DNA from: Toxoplasma gondii ME49
Lineage: Eukaryota > Apicomplexa > Conoidasida > Eucoccidiorida > Sarcocystidae
Reading direction: 5' to 3'
Length of the DNA stretch: 64,000 bases
Assembly: GCF_000006565.2 (NCBI RefSeq)
Contig: NC_031473.1
Location: 1,779,441 to 1,843,440, forward strand
In this document: positions 38,641 through 50,867 of the stretch, piece after piece
How positions within the stretch are numbered: the first letter of the stretch is position 1
Layout: the number at the start of each line of letters is the position of its first letter
Made by a program: the position numbers and the translations under genes
Notes under the pieces: model-generated
Database searches by the model: none
The model's input: the letters and a program-made list of their open reading frames with translations, nothing else
What the model was told of the DNA's origin: nothing

Positions 38641-38805
38641 GCTCTTCTTCACTTCTTCTCTCTTCTTCTTTCTCTCCCTCTCGCTCTTCTTCACTTCTTC
38701 TCTCTTCTTCTTTCTCTCTCTCGCTCTTCTTCACTTCTTCTCTCTTCTTCTTTCTCTCCCTCTCGCTCGTCTTCACTTCTTCTCTCTTCTTCTTTCTCTT
38801 CCTCC
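38641..38805. repeat. 42-bp CT-rich minisatellite, four copies
   Basis: Copies start gctcttcttcacttcttctc at 38641, 38683, 38723 and 38765. The second has lost two bases and the fourth has a c-to-g change and a diverged end. Degenerate ctcttctcct sequence precedes the array. Confidence 0.93.
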
Positions 38806-40962
38806 TCCCTTCTTCGCTTTCTTGTGCCGCCTCGCGCTCTCGCCTACGCCCGCTGCACTGTTCGTCGTTGCGCCATCTTCTGCTGCGCGACAGCAGACGG
38901 GGAAGCGCCTGGAGTCACAAAGTCCACAAGCAGATCAGATCTGCTCAGCAGTCTGCGGTGGGCGCAGTGCCGCAGGCGAGAGGACGTCCTTTCGACAAGA
39001 CCCGCTGAAGTCCTGAGGCTGGAAGATTGTCCTCGCCGAGAGAGGAGACAGCGTCGCGCGAGAAACGCGAAACGGCGAGAATGGCAGGAGTGAAACAGAG
39101 AAGATGCGGGAGGAGGAGGAAGCGAAGAAAAAGAGGACGAAGGGAGGAAGGCGAAGAAGAGCAAGAGGAGGAGAGGGATAACGCAAGGGAGCACAGCGAG
39201 AGACGAGACGGGAGAGAGGAGGACAGACACGAAGGAGACGGACAGAAAAACGAAGTCGTTGCAAGAACGTCGGTTTCTCATGTCACGGAGACTCTCCGGA
39301 AGGAGCGTCGAGAGGGGGACGAGAAAAACGAAAGCGGAAAAGGAGAAAAAGATGACGACACAAAGAACAGAAAAGAAGTGAGATGACCGGAAGGTCCAAC
39401 ACCACGCAAACGAGAGACAGTCAGACACTCAACTCCTTTTTGTTTATATTGTAGCTTAAAAACGCGAAAAGTCAGGAGACTCTGAAAGGGACTCCTGTCA
39501 CTCTAGGAAGAAAAAGAAGAAACAGTGTAGAGTCTTCTTTTTTCCTTCGATTTCTGTATGTCTTCTGTATCTCCTCACTCTCCCCCTGTCGGCCTCTGAC
39601 TGTCTCCTTCGTCTCTTGCTTCTCCTTCGTCTCCTGCTTCTCTTTCTTATCTTCTCTCTTTCTTATCTTCCCTCTTTCTTATCTTCTTTCTTTTCTTTTT
39701 CTCGTGCCTCTGCTCTGCCGGGAGATCCCTGAAGGCGCAGGACGGCGAGTCGGGGAGACTCGTGTGAGGACAAGGAGAAGGGCAGCAGAGTCGTAGGAAA
39801 GAACTTGGAAAGTCGATTTTTTCTCGAAGAGACGGAAACGTTGAACGAAAAATTCCGCGAGTTCCAACAAGAACGGACGCCGCTCAAAACGGCTGTACGG
39901 ACACCTCGTCGCTCTTCGGAGGGGCCAGGAGCTCAAAAGACGACGGCTGGTCGCTCTGCCGAGAAAAGCGAGGGAACGTTGGGGAACGTTCGAGAGGCTA
40001 CAGACCGAAAACGCGGAGAGAAGGCGAGAAGAACGTCGGCGAAAAGAAGAAAAAGTTTCAAAGTCCTTGCCTCAAAAGGCTGGCGCCGCTTGAGGAGTTC
40101 TCGCGGTGTGGAGCAGAAAAGCCTTTTTCCCTCGAAGTGACCTCGCGTTGTCCCTGCAGGTCTTTTTTTCTCTCGGATTGTTCGTCCGTTTTTGCAAGAA
40201 AGACTTCTTCTTCGGCTCAAAAGGGAGAGGCGTTGAAAGCTCCGGTGTCGACCAGAACTGAAAGAGCGGAAGCTTTTTCTGCGAACGAAAGAGAAGAAAA
40301 CGTTGTGTCTTCTCTCTGACGGAAGACTCCGTTGTCTCTGCTTTTCGAGCTGAGCTCAGCGCCAGCAAGTCGCAGCTGCATGCGGCGCTTTACATGCATA
40401 CTTGCTCGGAAGAAAATGTTTACGCTGGCGTAGCAGAACAGAGGACCGACACACCTGGACCGCCTCGCTCTCTGTGTCCGACTTCCCTGTGCAGTTCTGC
40501 GAGGCGTGACTTCAAAAGGTCTTTCGCCTTTCTTTTCCAAGCAAAAAGTCGAGAAGAAGAGTCCGTCACTGTTCTCCAGCTTTTTTGCGGCTACCTCAAA
40601 CTGTCGGCAACGCCGGGTTTTCAGTTCTGTTTCTCTTCCCTCGGGGACGTTCGTCTCGTCTTGCTCTTTCTTCGAGAGAAACCGACAAACGAGTCGTGAG
40701 ACGCGAGACCGCCATGACGCAGCAAGGCGGCGTTTCCGGGTGGCGAGTGTCGTGGTTTTCCGTGCGAGTCCTTGAGAACTCTTTGACGAGAAGGAACAGA
40801 GAAAAAAAGCAAACGAAAAAGGTTTTGCGGTTGCTTCTTCCCCGGAAGCACCAGAGACCGGTGGGCTCCGTGAGCGCGGGCGCCGCGCGACGCCAGCGGT
40901 GGCGGGTGGCTTCTCTGAAGAGACACTTCGGCAGTTCCACCGCAACACCGAAAAAGACAGAG

Positions 40963-41037
40963 ACAGAGACAGAGAGAGACAGAAACAGAGACAGAGAGAG
41001 ACAGAGACAGAGACAGAAAGAGACAGAGACAGAGAAA
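40963..41037. repeat. (GACAGA)n tract
   Basis: Imperfect gacaga / gagagacaga / gaaacagaga units on the + strand. Open frames across it are artefacts of the repeat. Confidence 0.9.
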
Positions 41038-43208
41038 AGGATTCGCAAGCCCGCATGCGACACGGTTTTCACGAACGGCTGAAATCAGCAAGAAGAAAAA
41101 CAGAAATTGGAAGGGTCACTCCAGGAGGAAAGCATCCGAGAATGGTGCTTGTACAGCTTGTATACACCGACTGGTTTTTCACACATTCACTGGACGACAC
41201 TACACTTGATGCTCGAAACACGGTGGCAGGACAGTCAAAAAGAAAACTTGGCCTCGGAAAACACAGACCTGGAGGATCTAAACCGGTAGGGTGGCAAAAT
41301 TGTTGTTGCCGGAGACAAGCGCAGAGAATCAGCAGAGACAACGAGATAACATGAAGTTGTATAACCTGCAGTATAAGGGGAAATGTCTGATGACGAATGA
41401 CGATACACCGACGAAGGAGAAACGCACTCTCTAGGAAAAAGAAACTCTTGGTAATCAACTGCGATTGCGCTGGAAAGCTCTTTTAAGGAGCAGCGCGAGT
41501 GCCAGGCTTTTGTGTCGGGGAAGAAATGGCTCACTTGATTTCGCAAAGCCTTCCGTTTGCGAAGTGCTACCAAACGGGAACATGGACCCCTACACAAGAC
41601 AGAGCTCCCTTTCGATATTCTAATAAACACCTGTATTTATATTCATGCATCTACATGCGTAGACATCTCCACAGACTTACTTTCACGTCTGTGCATCATG
41701 CTACTACGCAAACATATATATATTTATATATATATATATATAAATATTTATGCAAACAGATAAGTGTGCAGGTCAAATCCAGGATTCATCTGTCTATCGC
41801 ACATCCGGTCGAATATCCCGTTGTACTCGGTAAATAACATTTTGTGGCTTTCGGTACTTCAAGATCATACTAGCGGCGACAACCGTTTATGTATGTGTGT
41901 ATGTCTATGTGCAAGTATGTGTGTATCTGTACGTATGCATTCACGTGAAGTGACTCGATGCTTCTGAAAAGAGCATGCACGTGACTTTCATAAAATTGAA
42001 TTTCCTCAGGTTTTTTAGAAGAAACGTTTTAGTGAATGGGCTACGTTCCATCAGCTCTATTCTCGAATCCCCACACATACACACAGATACATATATTTTA
42101 GATACACATAAAAATATGCATGCATGTGGGGGCTACCGTTCCGCGTGTCGGGGCGCAGACGCCCGAACGCATGGTCTGTGCGGCACCGAAACGACATGAA
42201 ATCATGGGGATTCGTCGTTTCTACAACTGCAGGACTGGTGTGGTTTGCGCTCCTGAAAGAGCAAAGGTCTCTGTGCATCTCCAAGCTCGGGAGTCTCCAC
42301 ATTTCTCGTACAGTTTGTTGTCGTTGTAACTTGCGTTTAGCGTCGCTCGACCAGGAAGAGCGAAGTCCACGCAGAATCGTTTGGAGTTCAGAGTTGCGTG
42401 TGGAAAGCAGCCGTCCACGAAAGTCGAAAGAGAGTGTTCTGGATTCTGCGCAGGCACTTGGTCGAGAGGCGGGGCAGAGAACGAGCTAGATGTTGTATTT
42501 AAGAGGCGGTTTCCTCCTTTTACCGTAATGAAGCGAAACTCTCCGGCAAGGAAAAACTGAGAACCTAAAGCTCGCGGTCGAGCTGATTCTGCTTTTCCAC
42601 GATCCGTTTCCGACCAAGTCACGGACAGCTTCGCGATCATTATGCGAGAAAAAGTCGAGTGTACAAACACCCGAACGCGATACGAGTTCGCTCGCAAACG
42701 CCCTCTCTCCCGGCAACCGATCCCCGCGGAAATTCGAACGTCTTCAACGGCAACGAAATCAACTGATTTCAACGCGTGATGCACAATATTACACGCACAA
42801 AAATGCGGCCGTACCTCCGAAGTGTAGATACCTATGGATGTATTTACAAATACAGAGGTAGATATACATACACATATACATACACATAAATAAATAAATA
42901 TATATATATATATATATAAGTATATTGCTGCATTTCAAGCATTTGTGCACGTGTCCCTGTACTCAGAAACGCTACCTCCATATATATATATATATATTTA
43001 TATCAATTTGTGCAAGTGCATACTTGTGTAGGTGTAACTGTATGCGTGTGTGTTTTCGCAGGTGCTTTGTCAACACTGTTTCTCTATTTAATGATGAGCA
43101 GTTGCTCATGCAGAGGCGTGGATATACGCTTTCCCCTCCATCTGCGACGCAGATGCGCGATGTTCTCCGCGTCTCGTTTCTTCTCAGCTCCTTTCTTCGT
43201 TTCTTTCT

Positions 43209-43271
43209 TGTCTCCAGGCGTTCCTTTTCTGTCTCCAGGCGTTCCTTTTCTGTCTCCAGGCGTTCCTTTTC
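43209..43271. repeat. 21-bp direct repeat, three exact copies
   Basis: The unit tgtctccaggcgttcctttt plus c occurs at 43209, 43230 and 43251 without change. It lies about 80 bases beyond the MnmG stop on the - strand, so probably in that gene's 3' UTR. Confidence 0.92.
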
Positions 43272-43352
43272 ATGTCACGCGTTCTGCGCCGCAGACCACG
43301 AAGTCCGCAGTCGAGTGCGAAGTGTCTCTCCACTCTTCGGAAAAAAAAAGTT

Positions 43353-46300
43353 TCACTTTGTCTTCTTTTTCGAGAGAGACACAAAGCGGTAAAGTGAAAG
43401 CAGAGAGGCAGGATGCAGGCCCGGGACGCGCGCCGCCTCTCTCAGGCTCTGAGGGCGATGAGCCTCCAGCTGCTCCAACTCCTCTGTCGAAAACGAAGGA
43501 AAGCTGGATCTGAAAAAACACAGTTTTCATTGCAGCAAGACGCGACCGGCAACGTTACCGCGAAACAAAGAACACTGTCGAAGTCTCTCTCTACACATGC
43601 ATGTACGAAGGCTCTTCCGTTCGCAAACATATGTGTCTACCTGCTTTCCACGCATACCCATATATACATACACTCACCTATAGAGAATGCATCGATATTG
43701 AGAGAGCCACGCATCCACAAAGAGAGATAAATAAACAAATCTACGTATATATACACATATATTTATATATATATATATATATGCATCGATACTAGTAGAC
43801 AGATACACATCTCTCTCTCTGTCTCCTCTCTCTCTCTCTATATATATATATATACATATATACATACACGATAAGACATGCATATATATATATATATATA
43901 TATGTATATGTATAAATGTATAGATATAGATATATGGATATATACATAAACAGATAGATATATGAATTTATGCGCGTTGAGTGGAGTTTTGAAAGATTTC
44001 GAGAGACAGTGTGGACTTTTTTTGATGGTACCTTGTGTACTGGATGGTGGGCGGAAGTCTCGTGTCGACTTTTCCTCTGACGATTTCCGCCTCTCGTTCT
44101 TGGCCTTCAAAGTACGCGCTGTATCGACACTCGGCGGCGACTGTAACGGCAGCGTTTTCGAGTTCTTCCCAGTGAAGCAAAAGCGTCTTCAGTGTACACT
44201 TCAACTGTGCACTTTTGTCCATTTTTGCCTGCCTCTCAGCGGTCCAGGGGCGTCTGCTTTTCTCTCGAACCTCTTCGTCCGTCGCTTCCCTTCTGAAACG
44301 TTCTTCACTGTCGTCCTGCGCCGGCACACATTCTCCGGTCGACGAATGCGACGAAAAAGCGAGAAAAGACGAAGGAGAGGAAGGAGAGGAAGGAGAGGAA
44401 GACGAGCGAGTAGACGAAGAAGAACTAGACGGGTTTCTGTACGTTTCTTGGAGAAGACAGAGAAGGAGAACAAGCTGAAGAGGACACCGGAGCAGAGGAA
44501 CACACATTTTGAGTTCTTCGACGCCCGGAAGCGAGAGAAATGCTCCACTGTCGGCATCTGCCGTGTGGCGTTCTCTTTCTCCTTCTCGTCCTCCGTCGTT
44601 TCTCTTTTCTTCTGTTTCTCTCCTTTCACTCGCTTCTCTCGTGCTGCTACTTTCTCGTTCGCTTTCCACCTGCGCCTCCTGTTTCTCCTCGCCTTCTTGA
44701 GATGCTGAAGAGAAGGAAGGAACCGCCGCCACAGAAAAAGAACCAGGAGGCGTAGCAGAAGCAGACGGAGAGGAAGGAGAGGAAGGATTGGAAGGAGAGG
44801 AAGGAGAATGAGCGAGAACAAGGGGATCTGTCGACGCAGGGAAGAAAGAAGAAGGAAGAGCCGCCACAATTTCAGCTGCTTTCCACGACCTCTCAGAGGC
44901 GCCGAGCTTCGCCAGCAGATGCAGAAGACACCTTTCGACGAGAGCCCAGGGGGCGACAGAGGGAAAACGTGAGCGAGAAAAAGAAGGGACTCCAGACGGA
45001 GTCGAAGACGACAAAGAAGATGGAGGCGAAACAGAAGCAGGAGAAGAAGGAGATGCGCAACAAGAGCTATTTGACGAGAACATCGCCTGCCCCGCGGTCA
45101 CCGCCAGTCGCGCTCGCGCTCTCCACTGAGATGCAGGAAGATGATACGACCTGAAGAGAGCAAAGCGCCGACAACGGAGACCGTGTGGGAAGCGGAAGAG
45201 AAGGCAACTGTGAAACGCAGACTGACCGACTCCTTGGCAGGTGATCCAAAGAGGGAAAACATGTATAACGAGACACTCGCACTCACATCCAAGTGTGTGT
45301 ACATCCGGTGGTTCACACTCCGACGAGACAGGAGAAGCTCGATTCTTCTCGGGAAGCCGTCGTGTCAAGGCAAAGAGATGAGACATCGTCCAGATGTCTC
45401 CCTCTTGGGTTTCACTTCATTCACGCTTCCAGCTTTTTACCTTTTCTTTCTTCTACGTATCACTATTCTTCTCCTTTCTTCTCTGTTTGCATATCTTTTC
45501 ATGTTCCTTTTCGTCTTTCGTCTCGGTTTCCTCTCTCCCCTGCGACGCGCGGCGTCTGTGTTTCCTCCCTGGAGGCTCTCGCCTCTCTTGCTGCGGCGCG
45601 AGGTGTTTGGCGACTCCACCAGAAGCGAGAAAAGCTTTTTGGAAGAGAGGCGTTTCTCGTCTCCGCTTGAGATGCGCGAAAGCGCAGGCACCCATGCACC
45701 GCCTGTAACTTCTGAGAGCAACTGAGACGCGTTTTTGTGTCTCCCGGACCGCGCGTTGTACTGGGGAGTTTGCCGTTCTTTCAGCTGGGTTTCACGAAAT
45801 CTGAAGCACGCAACACTGGAGGGTGTGTTCCCGGAATGAAATGCTCTGTTTGTTTTTCGTTTTCTTTCTGCTTTCCAGAGTCCTCGCTAGTGCGTTTGCC
45901 GACCTCAGGAGGTCGAGAAGACTCTCAACCTTCGCTCTCCGGCGGCGAGTCTTCTCCATCCGCTCCACGTCCCGCACGATCCCGCCCCGCAGCGCGGTGT
46001 CTATACACCTCAAGTCCGCGTTGTCAGGTCGAGTTGACAGGCGACACTCTGAACGACTGGCGAACATGCGGTAAGGCTCCTGGACGCCGATCTGTGTGAG
46101 GTCGTGAGCGCAGACGCCCAAGAGGAATTTCTCGCGACTCAGAGAGATGGCGGGTGGTAGGGAGGTGGAGACCCGTCTGGGAGACGCTTCTGTCTCTCTC
46201 CCTTCCTCTCCACGGTCCTCTCCACGGTTCAGAGAAGAAGAATCCTGTTCTTCCTCTCTTCCTTCCTGTTGCTTCTCAGCTTGCGCGTCGTTCGCCGTGT

Positions 46301-49300
46301 CTGCGTCTCCACTAACACAGTTTCTCGCCGCCGCCGCGTCGCGTTCGTCGTCGCCGCCCACTGCCTCAGTTCGCGTCAGCGAAGCGTTCTCGCATCGTAT
46401 CGCGTCGTGCGTGGTTTCCTCTTTTTCCGCGCTCTCTGGGTCGGCGATCAGCGCCGTCGAGGTTGCTGGAGACTCGCCGGCTTCCTGCCTACTCAAGGCC
46501 GCCGCCCTCGCCTTCCACAACGCACTGGTGCCGTCTCTGAGCGCTCGCAGAGCAGCGTTCCACCCAGCCAGGAGCCCCATGGCCGCAGCCTCCTCGTAGC
46601 CAGTTGTCCCTAGAACTTGTCCCGCGACGAACAAGCCTGCGACAGTCTTCGTTTCGAGCGAGATCGAGAGCGAGGCGGGCACCACAAAGTCGTACTCGAC
46701 GTCGTACGCAGGCGCCGCCATCTCCACGTTTTCCAAGCCGCGGATCGAGCGCAGGAGAGAGAGCTGAGTGGGCGGAGAGAAGGCGCCCGACAAGCCGTTC
46801 GGATAAATCAACGCGCTGTCCAGACCCTCTGGCTCGAGCCACACCGCATGGCGAGGCCGGTCGGGGAAGCGCAGCACCTGAAACGAAGAAGAACAGACGA
46901 AAAGAAAGAAAAGAAAGAAAAGAAAGAAAAGAAAGTCGTGAACGAGGAATGCCAAGGAGGAGGGGGAGGCGAAGGGTGGGGCAGAAAGGGAGAGAGAAGC
47001 GGAGGCAGACGAAGAAGGCCTCCGAGGAGAAGAAAAATGCGAGAAGAATGAGAGAAGCCTGAGAACGAGAAGCAGAAGAAGAAACTACGGAAGTGTGTAG
47101 GAGAAGAAGGATCAGAGACGAAGAGAGAGGACACCACGAAGAAGAGAGAAAGGCCAAGCAGGAAGAGTGGGTGAAACACAACACACACGAGCGAATATTT
47201 AAGAGACACAAAGAGACGTCGCGACGTACGCCTTCGAAGCTGCAGTGTCGCTCTCTCTCTCTCTTTCACTCGCGTTCTTTTTGTCTTGCATCCCGATGTG
47301 CCTTCCTTTTCTTTTGCGAACCTTCGTAGCTATCGACGGGCAATACCGGGGACCTAAGCCTCTTCGGCCTTCGCCTCCAGAGTGTCTCGGCAGCTCCTCC
47401 AGGTGGCGCCGAACGATCTCGTGAGTCTCGCGATTCGTGTACGTGAGGAAACACGAAACTGTGACGGGACGCAGTTCACGCAGCCGCGACGGCGAGTGCA
47501 GAAAAGAGAAGGGTGAGGGGCACTCTGAGGGCTGTTCCTGGAGACGCGAAAAGTCGATCGAGTGTCTGTACAGTCGAGCAGGCGTCCCCGTTTTGAAGCG
47601 CCCCATGGGCAAGCCCAGATCGCGGAGACTCGCCGCCAACTCCGAAGCTGACTGCTCTGACGAAAGCGCCTCGGTTTCCGCGAGCTGACTGCATGGGCGC
47701 TTGCCGCCGCGGATGCTTCTCTCTTTTCTTTCGAACACAGAGCTCCCCGTTGATACGGCAGACACACTGGAAGAAGGAATAGGCGAACAAAACGAAGATG
47801 GAAAAGCAGAGCCGAGACGTCCGGCGTCGACAGCAACGGTGGTTCCTGTGGAGCATTTTCCTTTTAGGAATGTTCCTGCTGTGACAACGATGGTCTTTGC
47901 GAAGATTTCGACTTCTTCACCGAGACCCCTGTCTCCGTCGCTGCGCTTCACACATCGCACACACAGGCCAACCACTCTTCTTCGTTTTCTTGACGTTCCT
48001 TCTCCGCACAAACGTCTCACTCCTCCACTACCCTCTCTCTGTGAAAAAAGCAGACGCTGCCTCCGTGGCGAACCTCCTCTCTCCTTTTCGGCTTCTTCGT
48101 CTCCTTGCCCGTCCGCCTTCGCTCCCTCTCGCGAGTGCGTTTCTCCGACGGCCACTGGAAGAGACACGCGAGCCGCGTACTCCGCATGCACGTCCGCTCG
48201 CTCGCCTTCTCGCGAGTCCGGGGCCTCTTCCTCGACCAAGAGCCGCGTAGCGCGGCCTTCGAGGAGCGCAAAGTCGCCTCGGTCAACTCGTTCCTGGACT
48301 TCGCGCGTCACCACTCCTTTGTAGAGTTCCCGGTCGATCTGTGCGCGTACACCCCAAGTTGCAGGACCTCGGCTCGCGTTCAAAACGCGCCAGTGAATCG
48401 CCGCTTGGTCCGCCCAGCGGCCGATGCCGCCACCCAGAGCGTCCACCTCGCTCACGAGGGTGCCTTTTCCGATCCCGCCGATCGACGGATTGCAAGACAA
48501 CTCCCCGAGTGTACGGACACTCTGTGTGACCAGCAGCGTCGAGGCGCCGACGCGAGCAGACGCGAGCGCGGCCTCAAGGCCTGCGTGACCCGCGCCCACA
48601 ACGCAGACGTCGAACTGAGGCGGCGAACAGGGTGAGGAAAGGAAGGAAGAAAGAGAAAGAGAAGAAGAAGCAGAAGAAGAAGCAGAAGAAGAAGCAGAAG
48701 AAGAAGCGGAAGAGAGAGAGGAAGAAGGAGGAAGAGAAGAAGAAGAGGAAGCAGAGGAGAGATGAGGGATGCAGGGCGACAACGGCGGAGAGAACAGCGT
48801 GGATGCAAAGCAGGGAGAAGGCGGCCAGTTTCTTGCGGACGGCGGTAGAGAAGCAGGGAAAGAAGAGGAGAGGAAAGAAGAGGAGAGATGAGAAGAGCAG
48901 CAGGAAAACCGGGAAGGGAACGAAGATGGCAGAGATGCGAACGACGGGGAAAAGAGAAAGGAGAAAGGTCCGGATCTGTCTGGAATGGCCCATGCCCTCC
49001 TATGTCTTTCAGACCTTTTGTCGTCGCCCCACAGTTCTCTCGGTCGTAGTCCTCCTCTTCTATCTGCAAATCGGGACCGGCGGCGCGCACTGCTGTTGAC
49101 GGGAGGGCGGAGCCTGGGGTCCCCGTGAGGCGCATGTACACTCCACAGCTTTCGCATCTCTGAGGCCTTTTTCTGCTTCCGCTTTTCCTCTTCCTTCGAC
49201 GCTCCTTGGAGACTCGGCGTGGACCTCTCAGTCTCTCGTTCGCCTCCCGATGCAGGTGACCGAAGAGGCGGCGCGCTCACCGAGGCCCAGCGGGGAAGCC

Positions 49301-49601
49301 AGAGAGAAGCCGCCTTCAGAGGAGGTGGAGACGAACGCGGAGGCGGTAGACTCTCCCTCGCTATGTGAAGGGAAATCCGCGGGGAACATGGCTTGGTCCG
49401 CCGAGTTGGAGACGCAGACACTCTCGAGAAAATGCTTGGGTCCCCTGGAGGAAGAAGGAGAATGGAAAGAGAAAAGAGGACGACAGCGAACACTCGAAGC
49501 AACTCTGCTGTAGTCCGCCTGCCGCCAGCCCCCGTCGCCTCCCCTCCACGAAGGCCAGGTGTACGTACACCTGAACTCGGAGTCTGGAGCGCGTTCATCA
49601 T
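43353..49601 (-). CDS. mnmG: tRNA uridine 5-carboxymethylaminomethyl modification enzyme MnmG/GidA, apicoplast-type leader
   Basis: With MnmE, MnmG installs the (carboxymethyl)aminomethyl group on wobble U34 of organellar tRNAs, using FAD. Four exons, all in phase: 49601-47322, 46877-45904, 45150-44032, 43509-43353; 1,509 residues against about 630 in bacteria. The start is the paired ATG at 49601 ([10 protein letters not shown]). Residues 34-51 are strongly hydrophobic ([18 protein letters not shown]) and are followed by a basic Ser/Pro-rich stretch, the form of a bipartite apicoplast leader. A Ser/Ala repeat precedes the FAD domain, which opens near residue 330 with [15 protein letters not shown]. 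Then come [15 protein letters not shown] (first conserved Cys), [16 protein letters not shown] and [12 protein letters not shown] (second conserved Cys). Exon 2 has [32 protein letters not shown], an insert of about 130 residues, then [20 protein letters not shown]. Exons 3-4 have [13 protein letters not shown] and the MnmE-binding helices ([20 protein letters not shown]). Conserved functional residues are present. It is divergent from glucosidase I. Confidence 0.93.
43745..43960. repeat. (TA)n, (CT)n and (GATA)n microsatellites in the last MnmG intron
   Basis: TA tracts at 43745-43785 and 43838-43910, a (ct)n at about 43810-43838, and gata/tatg units to 43960. All are within the intron 44031-43510. 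Confidence 0.9.
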
Positions 49602-50867
49602 GGTTGAGGGCAAAGTTGAGAGGCCGCTGTCAACGTCGACATTGAAGCGCAGCTTCCGCGTCTTGCCTCTTTTCCTTCGCGAATTCTGCCTCTCCAGGCG
49701 GGCATCTCCGGTTCTGACGCGTGATGGACGAAGGCCGAACTCCACCGCCTTCTCTGCCCCAGAGTCAGCCTCCCGCAGTCCGGTGTACGTACACACCGCA
49801 CGGAGCGGGCTGAGAGAGGGAGTCGTCGGTGGGAAGAGACAGCTAAAGCGGATACGAAAAACCGTCGTTTTCTCCTACGTCTTCCGCAGAAAAAGCGACC
49901 AAAAGGAGAATGAGAAGAAGGAAACATGACCCGTCTTTCTCCGTTCACAGGTCTTCGTGGTTTTCTCTTGGCGCTCAACGCGGCCCCGGCCGCTCCTCAT
50001 CTGCCCCGGGAGACACCTCTCCATGTCTCTGAGCCTCTCGCAATATGTTTTCTCCGTTCTTCGACGCGAATCCTGCAGAAGTGAAGAACAGGCGCGCGAA
50101 AAGCCGCGCGGACCTCTGTCGCCTCTTTCTCCAGGTCGATCTTCTCGAACGCCCTCTGAGAGGAGACGGGACTTGGGGAGTCGAGGCTGCATGCAGAAAA
50201 AGATTCTGTCATGCACACCTACGATTGTTGTGCCAGGCATCTCGACAGTGTCTTCTTGCGCGCTGCACACACCGTCTCCTCCGTCGTCTCTCCTCTAAAA
50301 TTTTCTCTTTTCCAGCAAATGGGCACCTTCTTGTTTCCCCTCTGGACCCTCCCCCGCGAAGAAACCTCTTGCGGAGCTTGTGGCTAGTCGACCGGCAGGC
50401 GAGCGGCGCCGTCTTGCCGTCCTCTGCATCTCTCCACGAGCTTTCCTTCCTTCCACCGTCCACTTGTTGCTGTTTCCTCTCCTCTTTCTCTTCTCTCCTG
50501 TCTGGCACAAGTCGACGCATGTGGACTTGTCAGCGGCGCATGCACCATCCTAGTGGCGCCCTCTCCGCTCTCTGTCTGCTGTTTCCTGTCCGCTCCTCTC
50601 GCTTCCGGCCGTCGGTTTGTTGACTCTTGACTCTCGTCCGCTGAGGCATGAATGCGGCATCGCACACAGTTGACCGAGGCAGCCGAGGTGCAGACGAGCG
50701 AACCTTGGAAGGATCGCGTCGCCTGACAGTCTGTCCGAGCCCAGCGCGCTGCGAGGCCAGGAGAGCGGAACACAGCGAGAGAGACAACCAGTTCTTCACC
50801 GCCTTGCTCCGTTCCTCGAAAGCTTTCCAGTTACTCTTTCAAAGAGATCTTCTCCCTCGCGGCCGCG
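49602..50867. promoter_or_regulatory. Divergent promoter region, MnmG (-) and glucosidase I (+)
   Basis: Both genes start at its ends, so within 1.27 kb it should hold promoters and 5' UTRs for both. It has no microsatellite and no recognisable protein block. I could not assign a specific element. Confidence 0.45.

Larger units (their letters stand above)
38024..43352. other. Intergenic region between AMMECR1 and MnmG (tandem on - strand)
   Basis: About 5.3 kb holding the AMMECR1 upstream region and the MnmG 3' UTR. It contains a 42-bp CT minisatellite (38641-38805), pyrimidine repeats near 39590-39700, a (gacaga)n tract (about 40963-41037), TA tracts (41716-41748, 42868-42922, 42978-43003) and a 21-bp triplicate (43209-43271). 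Several frames of 100-280 codons are open, but they are low-complexity or highly basic and resemble no family I know. Confidence 0.5.

Noticed and set aside
38433..39093. Open frames of about 190-200 codons on both strands
   Set aside because: Produced by the 42-bp CT minisatellite; the translations are Ser/Leu/Phe or Arg/Glu low complexity.
39805..40140. Basic 111-codon + strand frame
   Set aside because: High Lys/Arg/Ser content, no family resemblance and no splice partners; GC bias alone can keep such a frame open.
40217..41056. 279-codon - strand frame
   Set aside because: Its first third is a translation of the (gacaga)n tract, and the rest has no recognised motif.
42221..42784. 187-codon - strand frame
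   Set aside because: Moderately balanced composition, but no domain, no splice logic and placement in the MnmG 3' flank. Not excluded, only unsupported.
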